The notes beneath the pieces are model-generated. The model was not told the DNA's origin. It did no database searches and saw only the letters and a list, made by a program, of their open reading frames with translations. From Gnetum montanum (taxonomy: Eukaryota; Streptophyta; Gnetopsida; Gnetales; Gnetaceae), in the NCBI GenBank assembly GCA_015680685.1, contig MNCI01022611.1:1945514-1997801 (forward strand): a stretch of 52,288 nucleotides of DNA. The letters run 5' to 3'. A program made the translations under genes and the position numbers. Shown piece by piece: positions 33,247 to 43,326 of the stretch (position 1 is its first letter; every line of letters starts with the position of its first letter).

Positions 33247-33714
33247 ATGCCACTTGAATAAGATTTTGTACAACTGACTCAAATTTACATTGTGGCTACT
33301 CACTGACTATTTACTAAGATCACAAAATAAAATTGCAAGAGTCTAATTACTTGAATGATCAAAAGGCACCATATACACAACAAGTGCTTGCATATTTATA
33401 GGCAAATACAAGCATTACATCGATGAAGATGTGTTAACGCATTTAGCTGTATTGATGGGGATGCATCAACAAAGATGCATTAATGCATTTAGCTACATTA
33501 ACGAGGATGTGTCAACAAAGATGTGTTAACACATTTAGCTACATCGATGGGGATGTGTCAATGCATCTAAGATGTGTTGATTGTTAATGCATCTACACAT
33601 TTTCATCCATACATATGTGTTGATGCATCTAAGATGCATTGATGAGGATGCCTTGCTGAGGCTTCATTGATGGAAATGTATTAATGAAGCTACCTGACAT
33701 ATCATATCTCATCA
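33247..33714 (-). repeat. Element F 3' LTR, truncated by E
   Basis: In minus sense it begins TGATGAGATATG at 33714, next to a PPT, and runs through a U3 tandem array, a TATA box (plus TATTTATA, 33393-33400) and the R text ACAAAATCTTATTCAAGTGG, where it is cut by the E 5' LTR. The terminus, TATA context and R region place it in the A/C family, but the U3 array is unrelated to theirs. Confidence 0.8.
33419..33590. repeat. 46-bp tandem repeat in U3 of F
   Basis: About three imperfect copies of a 46-bp unit built around CAACAAAGATG and CATTTAGCTACAT. Palindromes such as GATGCATC occur inside and further right (33595-33650). Position upstream of the TATA box suggests an enhancer array. Confidence 0.7.
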
Positions 33715-33727
33715 TACCCCCACAACT
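33715..33727 (-). other. Element F polypurine tract
   Basis: AGTTGTGGGGGTA in minus sense, identical to that of A, next to the LTR start. Confidence 0.8.
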
Positions 33728-34315
33728 GACTAAAAACTCATCTTTCAGTTACATATAAATGGACAAAATTTGATTACAAGAATTGTGGGGTGATGAAGAC
33801 TAGATTGGCTACCATTACAAAATTAGAGTACTGTGTTATAGAATTTTATTCTAATGAATGTAGTACAAAATGATGGAAAGTTTGAATAGACATCAAATTT
33901 TGCAAAATTTCATAGGTCTTCAAAAATCTACTAAATATGAATCTTCTTGTTATCACTAGTGGTAGTAAACTTTCCAACCTTGATTGTTATGTTAATGCTT
34001 CTCTTTTTATGCAAAACATTCTTGATGGATGGAGTGATATTTCTTCTCATCATTCCATCAGTCCAAAAAACATGTGATATTTGAGATTTAATCCCTATAT
34101 GTACTACTATTTGTCCATGGGCATAGTCTTCATTGTTCTTCTCTTGGCCTCATTTTTTTTGGTTTTACAAGACATTCAACCTTAGGGATTTCATTTAGCA
34201 TTATTTGAAATCACCAAAGGATCAACATTAGTTTTGATAATTTTTCATTAAAGATTAATCCTTCCTGAATCCTTAGCTCAAAATTTGAAAAAATGTTAGC
34301 ATGTAAGCTCAAGAT
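33728..34315 (-). mobile_element. Element F 3' region, left part
   Basis: About 590 bp between the F PPT and the G insertion. It reads like the 3' noncoding region of the A/C family only close to the PPT; the rest has no recognisable features. The last five bases, AAGAT, are the G target duplication. Confidence 0.5.
34311..34315. other. Target site duplication of element G, left copy
   Basis: AAGAT, repeated exactly at 48073-48077. Confidence 0.9.
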
Positions 34316-34844
34316 TGTACTAACCTAAATCGTTGGTGTAAGGCTGGAAGGGAAACAGACACCGAGAGATCATTGGGCAACCACAGCTAACCCTACCTTC
34401 ACCCGAGGGCAAGCTGAAAAAGTAAATGAAGGCAGAGTGCCTTGGATGGTTTGCATGCAAATCAACCAAGGACTTCTCCGAGCGTAAGCTACAGCTAGAG
34501 CTGGGGTTATCGTAAACGGTGTGCAAACGGAATGAAAAACAACGATACGAAATGTAAACAGAGTGTACTGAATTATAAAAAAAGTGTAAATAGAGCTATA
34601 TTGTAAACAAAGCATAAAATGAAGTAAATAATGTAAATAGGAGGCAATGATGAAACTGTATGGTATTTTTTAAACAGGAATATGCACCGGTCAAAGCGTA
34701 GTTGCACACATGTGGATGGCAAGTCAAACACCTAGCCTCGGAATGATATGATGCGATGATGTGATGATGCGACGATGAATGTGAGAAAAAATTGGAAGCC
34801 AATAATCAGATGTGCCAAGCGCCCAAGGATTGCAAGTTCTATCC

Positions 34845-35000
34845 TTTTTCAGAATTTCCAATCTCTCCAATTTTTCAGAATTGCTAATTTTTCAAAATTG
34901 CCAATCTCTCTAATTTCTCAGAATTGCCAATTTTTCAGAATTGCCAATCTCTCCAATTTTTCAGAATTGCCAATTTTTCAGAATTGTCAATCTCTCCAAT
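34845..35000. repeat. CAGAATTGCC tandem array in G 3' LTR
   Basis: Alternating units CCAATCTCTCCAATTTTTCA and GAATTGCCAATTTTTCA, about eight in total, immediately downstream of the TATA box in minus sense (the R/leader region). The partner LTR (46795-46945) has a different number and order of units. Confidence 0.8.
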
Positions 35001-35179
35001 TTTTGCCTTCCTCAATATTCTTCTTTTTGCCTCCTTCAATATTTTCTTCTTCCTCTCCTTGCCTCCTCAAATTTGTGTGAATTGATAGGGTATTTATAGG
35101 GTTGAGCTAGGGTTTTCAAGAATGGAATCAACAGTTGGGAGATGAGAGGAAAACAGATCTAGTGACATGTGTCCCATGG

Positions 35180-35375
35180 ATAGTTGGCATGAGTTGGATG
35201 TGTGCTGGATATTTGCATTCTTTGACCAGGTTCAATGTATCTGTGTTGGATAGTTGTGCATGAGTTGGATGTGTGTTGGATATTTGCATTCTTTGACCAG
35301 GTTCAATGTATCTGTGTTGGGTAGTTGTGCACGAGTTAGGTGTGTGTTGGCAAGCTACATTCTTGACCAGGTACA
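35180..35375. repeat. 71-bp tandem repeat in G 3' LTR U3
   Basis: Three copies of a unit with TAGTTGTGCATGAGTTGGAT and TTTGACCAGGTTCAATGTAT. The same array is in the 5' LTR at about 47120-47320. Confidence 0.8.
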
Positions 35376-36139
35376 TTACATCTTACAACTTATGGGTTAT
35401 TCAAGCCCATGAAAGTACATTTAATTTAGACCATGAGGGCTTGACATGCCCACAAATGGGGATTTATAATGGAATGTACAATAAAAGAAATTTGACTGCC
35501 CAGCGTGACCTGCAGTGTGACCTGTAATGTGACCTCCAAAACTTGCAATTTTGAGCTAAAATCTGGAATTTATAAATTCTGGGACCATAGTCATCAATAG
35601 TGGACCCTAAGGATGACTTGCACCCTTGAAATCAAGTCATTTGGGCTCAATTTTGGGGCTCTAAAAACTGGTGACGCTGATCCTTACGCTGTACAACGTC
35701 TGAAAAAGTAACCCCAGCGTCACCAAGTCAAAATGGCATATTTGAGGCCCAAATCTTGATTTTTTGGAGGCTAGAAGCTACTGGGGACCTTGGTGAAGGT
35801 CATGGGGGGTCCTTGTGCTCAATTTCAGCCTGTTTTGACTCAATTTCAGGGCTCCAAAAGTTGGTGACGGTGATCCTTACGCTATGCAATGTTTGAAAAA
35901 GTAACCAAAGTGTACTTAGCTAAAACCAAACATTTTGAACCTGAAACTTTTGATTTTGGATGCTGGAAGGTGGTGTAGTCTCCTGTGGGCCTCAGGGGGA
36001 CCTTGCCTATTGAATCATGGGCCATCGAGGGCTGTTTTGGAGGCCTCCAAGTTTGATCATGTTGTACTCATGTTGGGCAGCAGCATGACTTAGCTTGATT
36101 CTTTTCTAAAAGTGCTAGGTCAAAATTAGTGGTGTTTCA

Positions 36140-36156
36140 TTGGCCCCTCTTTGTTG
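36140..36156 (-). other. Element G polypurine tract
   Basis: AACAAAGAGGGGCCAA in minus sense directly precedes the LTR start. Confidence 0.75.
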
Positions 36157-37676
36157 ACGTCTGGAGGAATCCACCCAAGAGGCATCGACAAAGAAGTTAA
36201 AAACACCATGAACAAACAAAACATCAAACATTAACCGTCGAACCTTGGTCGGGTGTCATCGCTCCATTTTCAAAAGTACATGGGATTGAGGGAATGTGGT
36301 TCAAGATGCAAGAGATTGTAACTGGGGGAAGTTAGGAGTTGATCAAGGGTTATGATTGCTATCGGGATTGTGGGAGAAGAGTGTTCTCATGCGAATGAGC
36401 TGTATTTTGGTCCTTGTCCATAGCCAGTGTTTAGCAGACTTGGAGCTAAGACATAGGAAGTGCGTTCTTTGGAGAAACGGGACTCCTATAGAGTGTTTAC
36501 GAGGCCTGTTGTAAATAGCCAAAGCCGCGTGATGATGTGCAACATGGTCTCTTTGAGACACAAGTGTAACTATTTTTAAAGATAATTGCCTTCTCGCCTA
36601 GGGCTTGTATGAGAATAGCCAATAGTCTTTTGTTTATGATGTCAACAGGGTCTTGAAGACCTTTTCCATGCATTTTTCTCTTTGACCATTTTTTTGTTTT
36701 CTTTTTGTTTTCTTGTTTTCTTTTTTTGTTTTTGCTTTATTTTTTCTTTTCCTTTTTCTTTTATTTCTGGTCTTTTTGAAAGAGCTTGCTTTTTGTGCCG
36801 TGCTTGTGTATGAGCACTTGCATTTTGCATCATGTACTATGTATTGTGTTTTGCGTCACAACTGCTTAGAGAGCTACAATATGCAACAGTGTATCAAGAG
36901 TTTTGAGATGAGTGGAACGTATCAAGGGGGATGTAATTGAATAGGCTAAGGGGAGCATGATTGGGAAATAGGGGATGCATCGGGAGTCAGGAATGTATTT
37001 ATGAATGGATTGATTAAACCAGTCACGTGCGCTAGGATAAATGTGATACCTTGTTATCATGATGAAGTGCATCTATGTACGAACACCTCAGAAGTGTCAT
37101 CCTGCAAACACAACTCCAAGAAGATAAGAAAACCACAAATGAAACAGTCAGCTAAACACTTTAGACAAGGAGATGGAGTCACCACGTGCAATTTTCAAAG
37201 CAGACAGAATCATGAACAGCATCAGTTTCATTAGGCCCCATGAGATGAATCATGCAACAAGTCTTTGTGGAACAGGAACAACCAACTACAACAACAGATC
37301 TTTTCAAGTTTTGCCTGGTCATCGATGATGTCACTAGTTTATAGTCTTAGCAGACTATCATGGATTAGTTTCACGTCATAACCCCTTGGACGGTGCCAGT
37401 TTAGCATCGTAGGAGATGGTGCATTGCTAGTTTATAGTCATAGTAGACTATGAAGAGGCAAACTAGTTTATAGTCTTAGTGGAATATGGATGCTAGTTTC
37501 ATGTCATGGCAGATGGATGTAGTAGTCTAGTGTCATACCGGACATGTCTCTATGGTATCAGTTTTAAGTCATGATCCAGGGCTATTCTGTGGTATCAGTT
37601 TTAAGTCATGATCCAGGACTATTGTGTGGTATCAGTTTTAAGTCATGATCCAGGACTGTGATGTACCTCAAGTTTG
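36157..37676 (-). other. Element G 3' noncoding region with repeats
   Basis: About 1.5 kb between the integrase stop and the PPT, without coding sequence. A T-rich run lies at 36690-36780. From 37325 to 37662 are loose repeats of the motif TAGTTTATAGTC...GACTAT, turning into three good copies of a unit of about 36 bp with GGTATCAGTTTTAAGTCATG (about 37557-37662). The motif resembles the unit of the 27-bp array at 41717-42391. Confidence 0.7.
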
Positions 37677-38900
37677 TCAGACGTAGTACCTCTTCAAGTA
37701 CAAGTGGTTTGTAGGATTTGCGAACTCGTTTCTGTCCATGTCAGCAAGTTTGAATGCTCCATTGTTGTATGCTTTGGTGACTAAATAAGGCCCTTCCCAG
37801 TTGGCTTAGAATTTACTTGGATGTTCTCAGGCAGCCTTAAGGACTAGATCTCCTTCTTTAATTGGGCTTTTGTGGAGATCGTGCTTGTGCCTTTGTCTCT
37901 GCTATTTTTGGTACCATTCAATTTGATCAAGAGTTCGTATACATTCCTCTTCTACTTTGTCGAGGTCAGCAATGTGCAATTCATTGTTTTGACTTTCATC
38001 AAGGAGACTGGAGAGAGTTATTCACAATGAGGGAACCTGCAATTCTAAAGGTAAAATAGCTTTAGATCCGTATACAAGACTATATGGAGTTTTACCTGTG
38101 GATGTTCGATGTGTCGTTCTATAAGCCCACAATGCATAGACCAATTGTTCATGCCATCGTTTCTTGCTATGATTCAACATCTTTTTGAGTATCATGATGA
38201 TAGTTTTATTTGTAGCCTCTGCTTGACCATTACTCTATGGGTAGTAAGGTGATGAAAATGCATATTTAATGCCTAGACTTTCACAAAAACTTTTGGCATC
38301 TACGCTGCTGAATTGTGGCCCATTATCGGTAACGATGGTCATTGGAACACCAAAATGGGTTATAATATTTTCCATTATAAAGGTGCAAACATGTTTTGAC
38401 GTGGTCTTCCTAAGAGGAATAGCTTCCACCCATTTTGTGAAATATTCAGTTGCAGTGATTATGAGGCTATGGCCTGCTGAAGATGACGATGTTATTGGTC
38501 CAATTAAATCTAAACCCCATTTTTGGAATGGCCATGTGATTTGTGCGGTATGCAGTTCGTTAGGTGACACATGTATCAGATTACTATGCTTTTGGCAGAT
38601 GTCACATGTTCTAACCTTGGAGATGCAGTTTTATTCCATGTGTGGCCAGTAATAGCCTGCGCCTAATCTTTGTTGCATTGATTTAGGTGCTATGTGTCCT
38701 CCACAAAGTCCTTCATGGATTTGTTCTATAATTGTTTGACCATCAGTGCTACTAACACATATTAGCAAAATACCTTCATATGATTTATGACACAAGGTGT
38801 CACCTATTAATGTGTATTGGCGAGAACGTTTTCGTATGGCATCCTTTTGAGCATGTGTCAAGTGTTGTGGAGGTTCACCTTTTAGAAGATACTCTTTTAC
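37677..38900 (-). pseudogene. Element G integrase
   Basis: In minus sense: zinc-binding HHCC domain in the open stretch 38861-38631 (IHEGLCGGHIAPKSMQQRL, GYYWPHME), catalytic core 38570-38235 with Asp in GLDLIGP and VTDNGPQF, then a single TAG in the place of the Gln before SNGQAEATN, which holds the catalytic Glu. The C-terminal part has WAYRTTHRTSTGKTPYSLVY, KEGDLVLKAA and NWEGPYLVTKAYNNGAFKL, ending NHLYLKRYYV and a TGA at 37677-37679. All catalytic residues are present, but several stops break the frame, so it is a recent pseudogene. This C-terminus without chromodomain suits the Tat lineage. Confidence 0.85.
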
Positions 38901-38951
38901 ATCATCATACCATTCTATTGCGTGTGTTGTACTAATAGATGCTATAAGTAC

Positions 38952-40004
38952 TTAACTTAGAGTGTTAATTATAGGTTTAGCACAACTGGTTATAGAACTA
39001 GGCAATGCATGAAACATTTTAGGCATCATGTTTAAGGCTAGTGTGGCAAGTGCATCAGCAATGGAATTCTTACTTCTAGGGATGTGTTGTATATCCACTT
39101 CTAGTAGTTGTCTCACTAGATGTTTAGTCAAATCACAATATGGTTGCAAATGGAGAGCTTTGCATGTGTAGGCTTCAGTCACTTGATTAATAACTAATTG
39201 CGAATCACCTCGAACTACAAGGCATGAGATTCCTGAAGTTAGCGCAGCTTGAAGTCCTCTAAGAAGACCCTCGTATTCTACTATGTTATTGATGCAAGGA
39301 AAGTTTAAGCGATAAGCAGAAGGTTGGATTTCCCCAGAGGGGTATATTAAAATAGCTACGGCACTCCCTCCTCGAGAGGTTGAGGCCCCATCAAAGTAGA
39401 TAATTTCCTTATAATTATCAAGTACGGTGTCTATACTATTAACATTTTCATCTGGGAATTCAAGGTTTATCGTTGCTTGATCATGCGTCGATGAGACAGT
39501 TAGTTGCATGGCTATTGCTTGACCTTTTATGGAAGATTGAGCGACATAGTGTAAATCAAACTCTGCAATCATCGCTTTCCACCTAGCTAACCTACTTGAC
39601 TCGTAGATGTTATTAGTGATGGCACGGAGAACATTATCTTTACAAATGATGTAAACTTGATTACGGAAGAGATAATGCCGCCATTTCTTTAAAGAGAAGA
39701 CAAGGGCAAAGCATGATTTTTCTACATCGTTGTATCGTTGTTCATGGGCTATTAAAGCATGGCTTAGATAGTATACAGGGATCTCGGCCCCATCTTGACA
39801 TTTTTGACAAAGCATGAATGCGATGGACGAACTAGAAGTTGCAAGATAGATGTAGAAAGGTTTGTCACTTTGTGGAGGATAAACAGTTGGTAGTCGAGCC
39901 AACTCGTGTTTTATGTTCTCAAATGCTTCTTGGCATTGTTGAGTCCATTGGAAATGTACATTCTTTCGTAATAGATGTTGCATGGGACTCAACTTATCTG
40001 TCAA
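38952..40004 (-). CDS. Element G RNase H and second, archaeal-like RNase H
   Basis: An open stretch of 350 codons in phase with RT, separated from it by one TAA (a Gln codon in relatives). Residues 1-60 are the RT connection (HFQWTQQCQEAFENIK). Residues about 48-170 form the usual gypsy RNase H, in which the first catalytic site is altered (YIYLATSSSS instead of D-A-S). Residues about 198-325 form a second RNase H of archaeal type: IIYFDGAS, NNIVEYEGLLRGL, VVRGDSQLVINQ and NSIADALATLA supply the D-E-D-D residues. This dual arrangement is the hallmark of Tat elements; the second domain probably does the work. It ends at a stop before the integrase. Confidence 0.85.
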   Translation of the reverse strand: MTDKLSPMQHLLRKNVHFQWTQQCQEAFENIKHELARLPTVYPPQSDKPFYIYLATSSSSIAFMLCQKCQDGAEIPVYYLSHALIAHEQRYNDVEKSCFALVFSLKKWRHYLFRNQVYIICKDNVLRAITNNIYESSRLARWKAMIAEFDLHYVAQSSIKGQAIAMQLTVSSTHDQATINLEFPDENVNSIDTVLDNYKEIIYFDGASTSRGGSAVAILIYPSGEIQPSAYRLNFPCINNIVEYEGLLRGLQAALTSGISCLVVRGDSQLVINQVTEAYTCKALHLQPYCDLTKHLVRQLLEVDIQHIPRSKNSIADALATLALNMMPKMFHALPSSITSCAKPIINTLS

Positions 40005-40040
40005 CCTTTCGATAAAGCGTCTAATGAATTGTAGCCTACC

Positions 40041-41150
40041 TTAGAGGCCACGTAGTTCGGTAAGATTTCTTGGTGGTTGCATATTGGTTATCACTTTAAC
40101 CTTATCAAGGTCTACCTGTATCCCTGTTTTGGAAACTAGGAAACCAAGCATTTTTCCCGTTTTAACATCAAAGACACACTTTTTTGGGTTGAGCCTAAGG
40201 TCATATTTGAGACAACATTTAAGCACTAAGTCTAGATCTTTTGCATGTTGTTTAGTTGTTTTAGACTTGACTGCTATATCATCAACATAATCATTGAGCA
40301 AATTAAGCATGTAGTCACTAAATATGTATGCCATTGCTCGTTGATATGTAGCACCAGCATTCTTAAGGTCAAATGGCATCATCGTATAACAAAATGTCCC
40401 CCAAGGTGTCATAAAAGTTGTTCTGAGTTGATGCTCTGGATTAATTCTTATTTGATTGTAACCTAAAAATCCGTCCATAAAGGATAATAGTGCATGCCCA
40501 GCAGTCGTGTCAATAAGTTGATCAATATTGGGTAGAGGAAAGTCATCCTTTATAGTGGCTATGTTGAGGTCATGGAAATCAATACATATGTGTATACTAC
40601 CATTCTTTTTGGGAACTACAACAATGTTTGACACCCAATCGGAATAGTCAACAGCTCGGATGAAACCGGCTTGGTAAAGATTTGTGATCTCAGCGTGCAC
40701 TACTAATGCGACTTCGAGTCTAACCTTTCGTGCTTTTTGTTTTACTGGTTTGATTTTTTCATCAAGGATAATGTTATGTTGGATGATCCGGGGGTCTAGT
40801 CCTGGCATGTCTATATATTACCATGTGAATGTTTTTACATTGTCTTTTAAGACCTGAGTGATGTCACCTACAAGTTGCTGATCTAGTAAGGCACTTAATT
40901 TCAAGGTCTTGGCTTCGTCATTAACTGTGGTAATGGGGATCTCAACCAGAGGATCTTCAATGATATTGTTAGCTTCTAGGTCTAGAGTTTTGGCTACGTT
41001 TTTAGGCCAGTTTGACGTTTCTTAAGTGGAGGCTATCAAATCGGTATAGGTGGATGGACTTAGATCCAAAGATTCTGGGCGAATTGCTCTTTCTATATCT
41101 CCGTATGGTCCGTTGAGAGACAATTTTGAGAGGATGTTGTGGTTGGCCAT
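40041..41150 (-). pseudogene. Element G reverse transcriptase
   Basis: The likely ATG is 41150-41148 (MANHNILSKLSLNG), with two stops before a 255-codon open stretch at 40808-40041. That stretch holds the RT palm: SNIVVVPKKNGSIHICIDF, KDDFPLPNIDQLID, SFMDGFLGYNQI with the first catalytic Asp (residue about 111), WGTFCYTMMPFDLKNAGATY and YVDD at residues 174-177, then RLNPKKCVFDV and GFLVSKTGI. The catalytic triad is complete. The C-terminal NLTELRGL is followed by a TAA and then the next open stretch in the RT connection. A pyrimidine-rich stretch ending TTTTAATTAG/ lies just upstream of the ATG and could be a splice acceptor. Confidence 0.85.
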
Positions 41151-41716
41151 GATACTCGCTATTGCTAATTAAAACAGGAGCAAAATAAGAGACACTCCCT
41201 CAGAGGATTACAAAGTGTAAACAAATATAGGATAACTAGTTTGGTGGAATGTATAAAGACTGATGTAATGGCCTAAATTTTAATTACGGTATAAAATGGT
41301 TGCATTGTTGTCTTTATGTTTCATGTAAATATTTTAGTCATTTTTCATGTTTTTTTATTTTTTTTCTTTGTTTTTTAGAGTATATGTGTGCAACTAAATG
41401 TAACATAAATTTCTAAAGTGTAGTGCAAGATATAAGGTAAATACTTGGAAAAGAAAGCAACAACCATGCAAGAATCGAAATTATAAGTTGTAACTTGTAA
41501 GCAAAAATTCAATGTAAGATGATGGGAGTTTGTAAATCTGTAATTTGTTGGCTCTAGTTTAAAGCCATTTCGGGCTTGGTACATCAGTTTAAAGTCTTGA
41601 TGGACTATTGCATCTGTTGTTAAAGAAAGGATTACCAGTTTTATGCCATGCTGGGCCAAAGGTAATAACATTTTCAAGAAGTTCTAAATGGAACCGTCCA
41701 TTTCTGACCGTGGCTA
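41151..41716 (-). other. Spacer between G repeat array and RT
   Basis: About 570 bp with no domain. The reading phase of PR and of the repeat array stays open over 41677-41375 (100 codons) without known similarity. At 41535-41710 loose copies of the array motif occur (CAGTTTAAAGTCTTGATGGAC and similar). In Ogre-type relatives an intron lies between PR and RT; an acceptor-like site is present at about 41165, but I see no clear donor. Confidence 0.5.
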
Positions 41717-42391
41717 GTTTAATGTCATTGCGGACATGTCATAGTTTAATGTCATTTCGGACAGTTTGTAGTTTAATGTCATTTCGGACAGTTTGTAGTT
41801 TAACGTCATTTCAGACAGTTTATAGTTGAACATCATTTAGGATAGTTTATAGTTTAATGTCATTTTGGATAGTTCATAGTTTAATGGCATTTCGGATAGT
41901 TCGTAGTTTAACATCATTTTGGACAGTTCATAGTTTAACATCATTTTGGACAGTTCGTAGTTTAACGTCATTTTGGACAGTTCATAGTTTAACGTCATTT
42001 CGGACAGTTCGTAGTTTAACATCATTTCGGACAGTTTTTAGTTTAATGTCATTTTGGACAGTTCATAGTTTAATGTCATTTCGGACAGTTCGTAGTTTAA
42101 CGTCATTTCAGACAATTCGTAGTTTAACGTCATTTCAGACAATTCATAGTTTAATGTCATTTCGGACAATTCATAGTTTAACGTCATTTCGGATAGTTTG
42201 TAGTTTAACGTCATTTCGGACAGTTCATAGTTTAACGTCATTTCGAACAGTTCGTAGTTTAACGTCATTTCAGACAATTCATAGTTTAATGTCATTTTAG
42301 ACAGTTCGTAGTTTAACGTCATTTCGGATAGTTCGTAGTTTAACTTCATTTCAAACAGTTCGTAGTTTAATGTCATTTCAGACAGTTCATC
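41717..42391 (-). repeat. Array of 25 x 27-bp repeats in frame with G protease
   Basis: The plus-strand unit is GTTTAAYGTCATTTCGGACA followed by GTTCRTA. GTTTAA or a one-base variant starts at 41717, 41744, 41771 and so on every 27 bp to 42365, without a single indel in the 25 units. In minus sense each unit reads the 9-residue repeat MTLNYELSE, in the same phase as PR (43288 to 42629) upstream. Two stops lie at the entry (near 42393-42401) and a few inside. The plus strand is open as well, but only because 27 is divisible by three. The encoded tail could have been a repeat extension of Gag-Pro. Confidence 0.9.
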
Positions 42392-42399
42392 TCATTCGT

Positions 42400-43326
42400 T
42401 CTAGTTGTTGAGTTGCTTCTTGATCTTTTGTAACTTAACTTGTGGAGTTGGGTGTATGGGTATGATTTTATATTCACCTTCCCCTTCATTGGTGATGTCA
42501 AAGGATAGTTCTGACCAAGAGACATCAGTAGGAATGGCTCCTATGTCTGTGTCTTCTTGTGTTTCTTTAGTGCTAGTTAGACTGTGAGTCAACATTGGGT
42601 TCACGTTCTAATATATGTTCATGGTTTCTTATTTAGGCTTAACGAATTCAATTTCTGATCCTTGACCTACCTCAAGGTATGAGGAAGTGATTGATGGTGT
42701 TGTATCCCCATGTATGATGATCTCACCACCCTCGTAAGGTAGATGTATCTCCTGATGGATTGGTGAAGATATGGCTTTAATTTGAGCTAGCCAAGGACGT
42801 CCTAGGATCAGATTAAACCCTAGCATTTCATCAACCACTATGAATTTAGCTGATGTAGGGAATTAGTCTCTAGCTATGAAATCTAAGGTAACCATGCCTT
42901 TCACTCCCACACGGGAACCACTGAAAGATCTTAAGAAAGAGGTTGTTGTGGGTTGTATTTGTTCAGTGAGTCCTAATTTTTTGATGATGGAAAAAGGTAT
43001 TACATTTGTTGCCACACCATCATCGACATGCATCCTACGTATTTTGAAATGATCAACCTATATTGTTATGAACATAGGGGTCGTGGTGATTTCCCCTATT
43101 TTCTCATCTAGCTTAATTTCCTTAATGCAGAACTCTAAGGATGTGGTCTTCGATTCCTGAAGTTTTGGGGATAATACTGCATAAATGGATGGTTCGTCTG
43201 TAGGGAAATCCTCACTAATAGGAATTGACGTTAGCATTCGTACGAGAGCCTCTCGATGTACTGGTGAATTTATTACTAGGTCATACAAACTTAAGGAAGT
43301 ATTCTTTTTTTTAAGGCTTGTGTGAC
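42400..43326 (-). pseudogene. Element G protease
   Basis: In minus sense one phase from 43288 to 42401 with single stops. The active-site segment is MHVDDGVATNVIP (43010-43048); the triad D-D-G replaces D-x-G of relatives, catalytic Asp kept. The end of the domain is GFNLILGRPWLAQIKAI (near 42775-42825), the typical I-L-G-R-x-W-L-x-x-[IM] of Tat proteases. A C-terminal acidic stretch with THSLTSTKETQEDTDIG follows, then the 27-bp array. A frameshift near 43300 separates it from gag. Confidence 0.8.

Larger units (their letters stand above)
34316..36139 (-). repeat. Element G 3' LTR
   Basis: In minus sense it starts TGAAACACCAC at 36139 and ends AGTACA at 34316. TATA box at plus 35091-35098. 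Three repeat sets lie within it: an AATTTTTCAGAATTGCC array at 34845-35000, a 71-bp unit three times at about 35180-35375, and a unit of about 190 bp twice at about 35660-36010. Confidence 0.9.

Noticed and set aside
36642-36940. Lys-rich or Phe-rich small proteins
   Set aside because: They are translations of a T-rich run on the two strands.
41857-42300. Plus-strand repeat protein of about 147 codons
   Set aside because: It is the complement of the minus-strand array and is open only because the unit length is divisible by three; all G genes are on the minus strand.
41717-42391. CRISPR-like array
   Set aside because: The 27-bp units are contiguous with no unique spacers, and the array lies in a plant retrotransposon between PR and RT.
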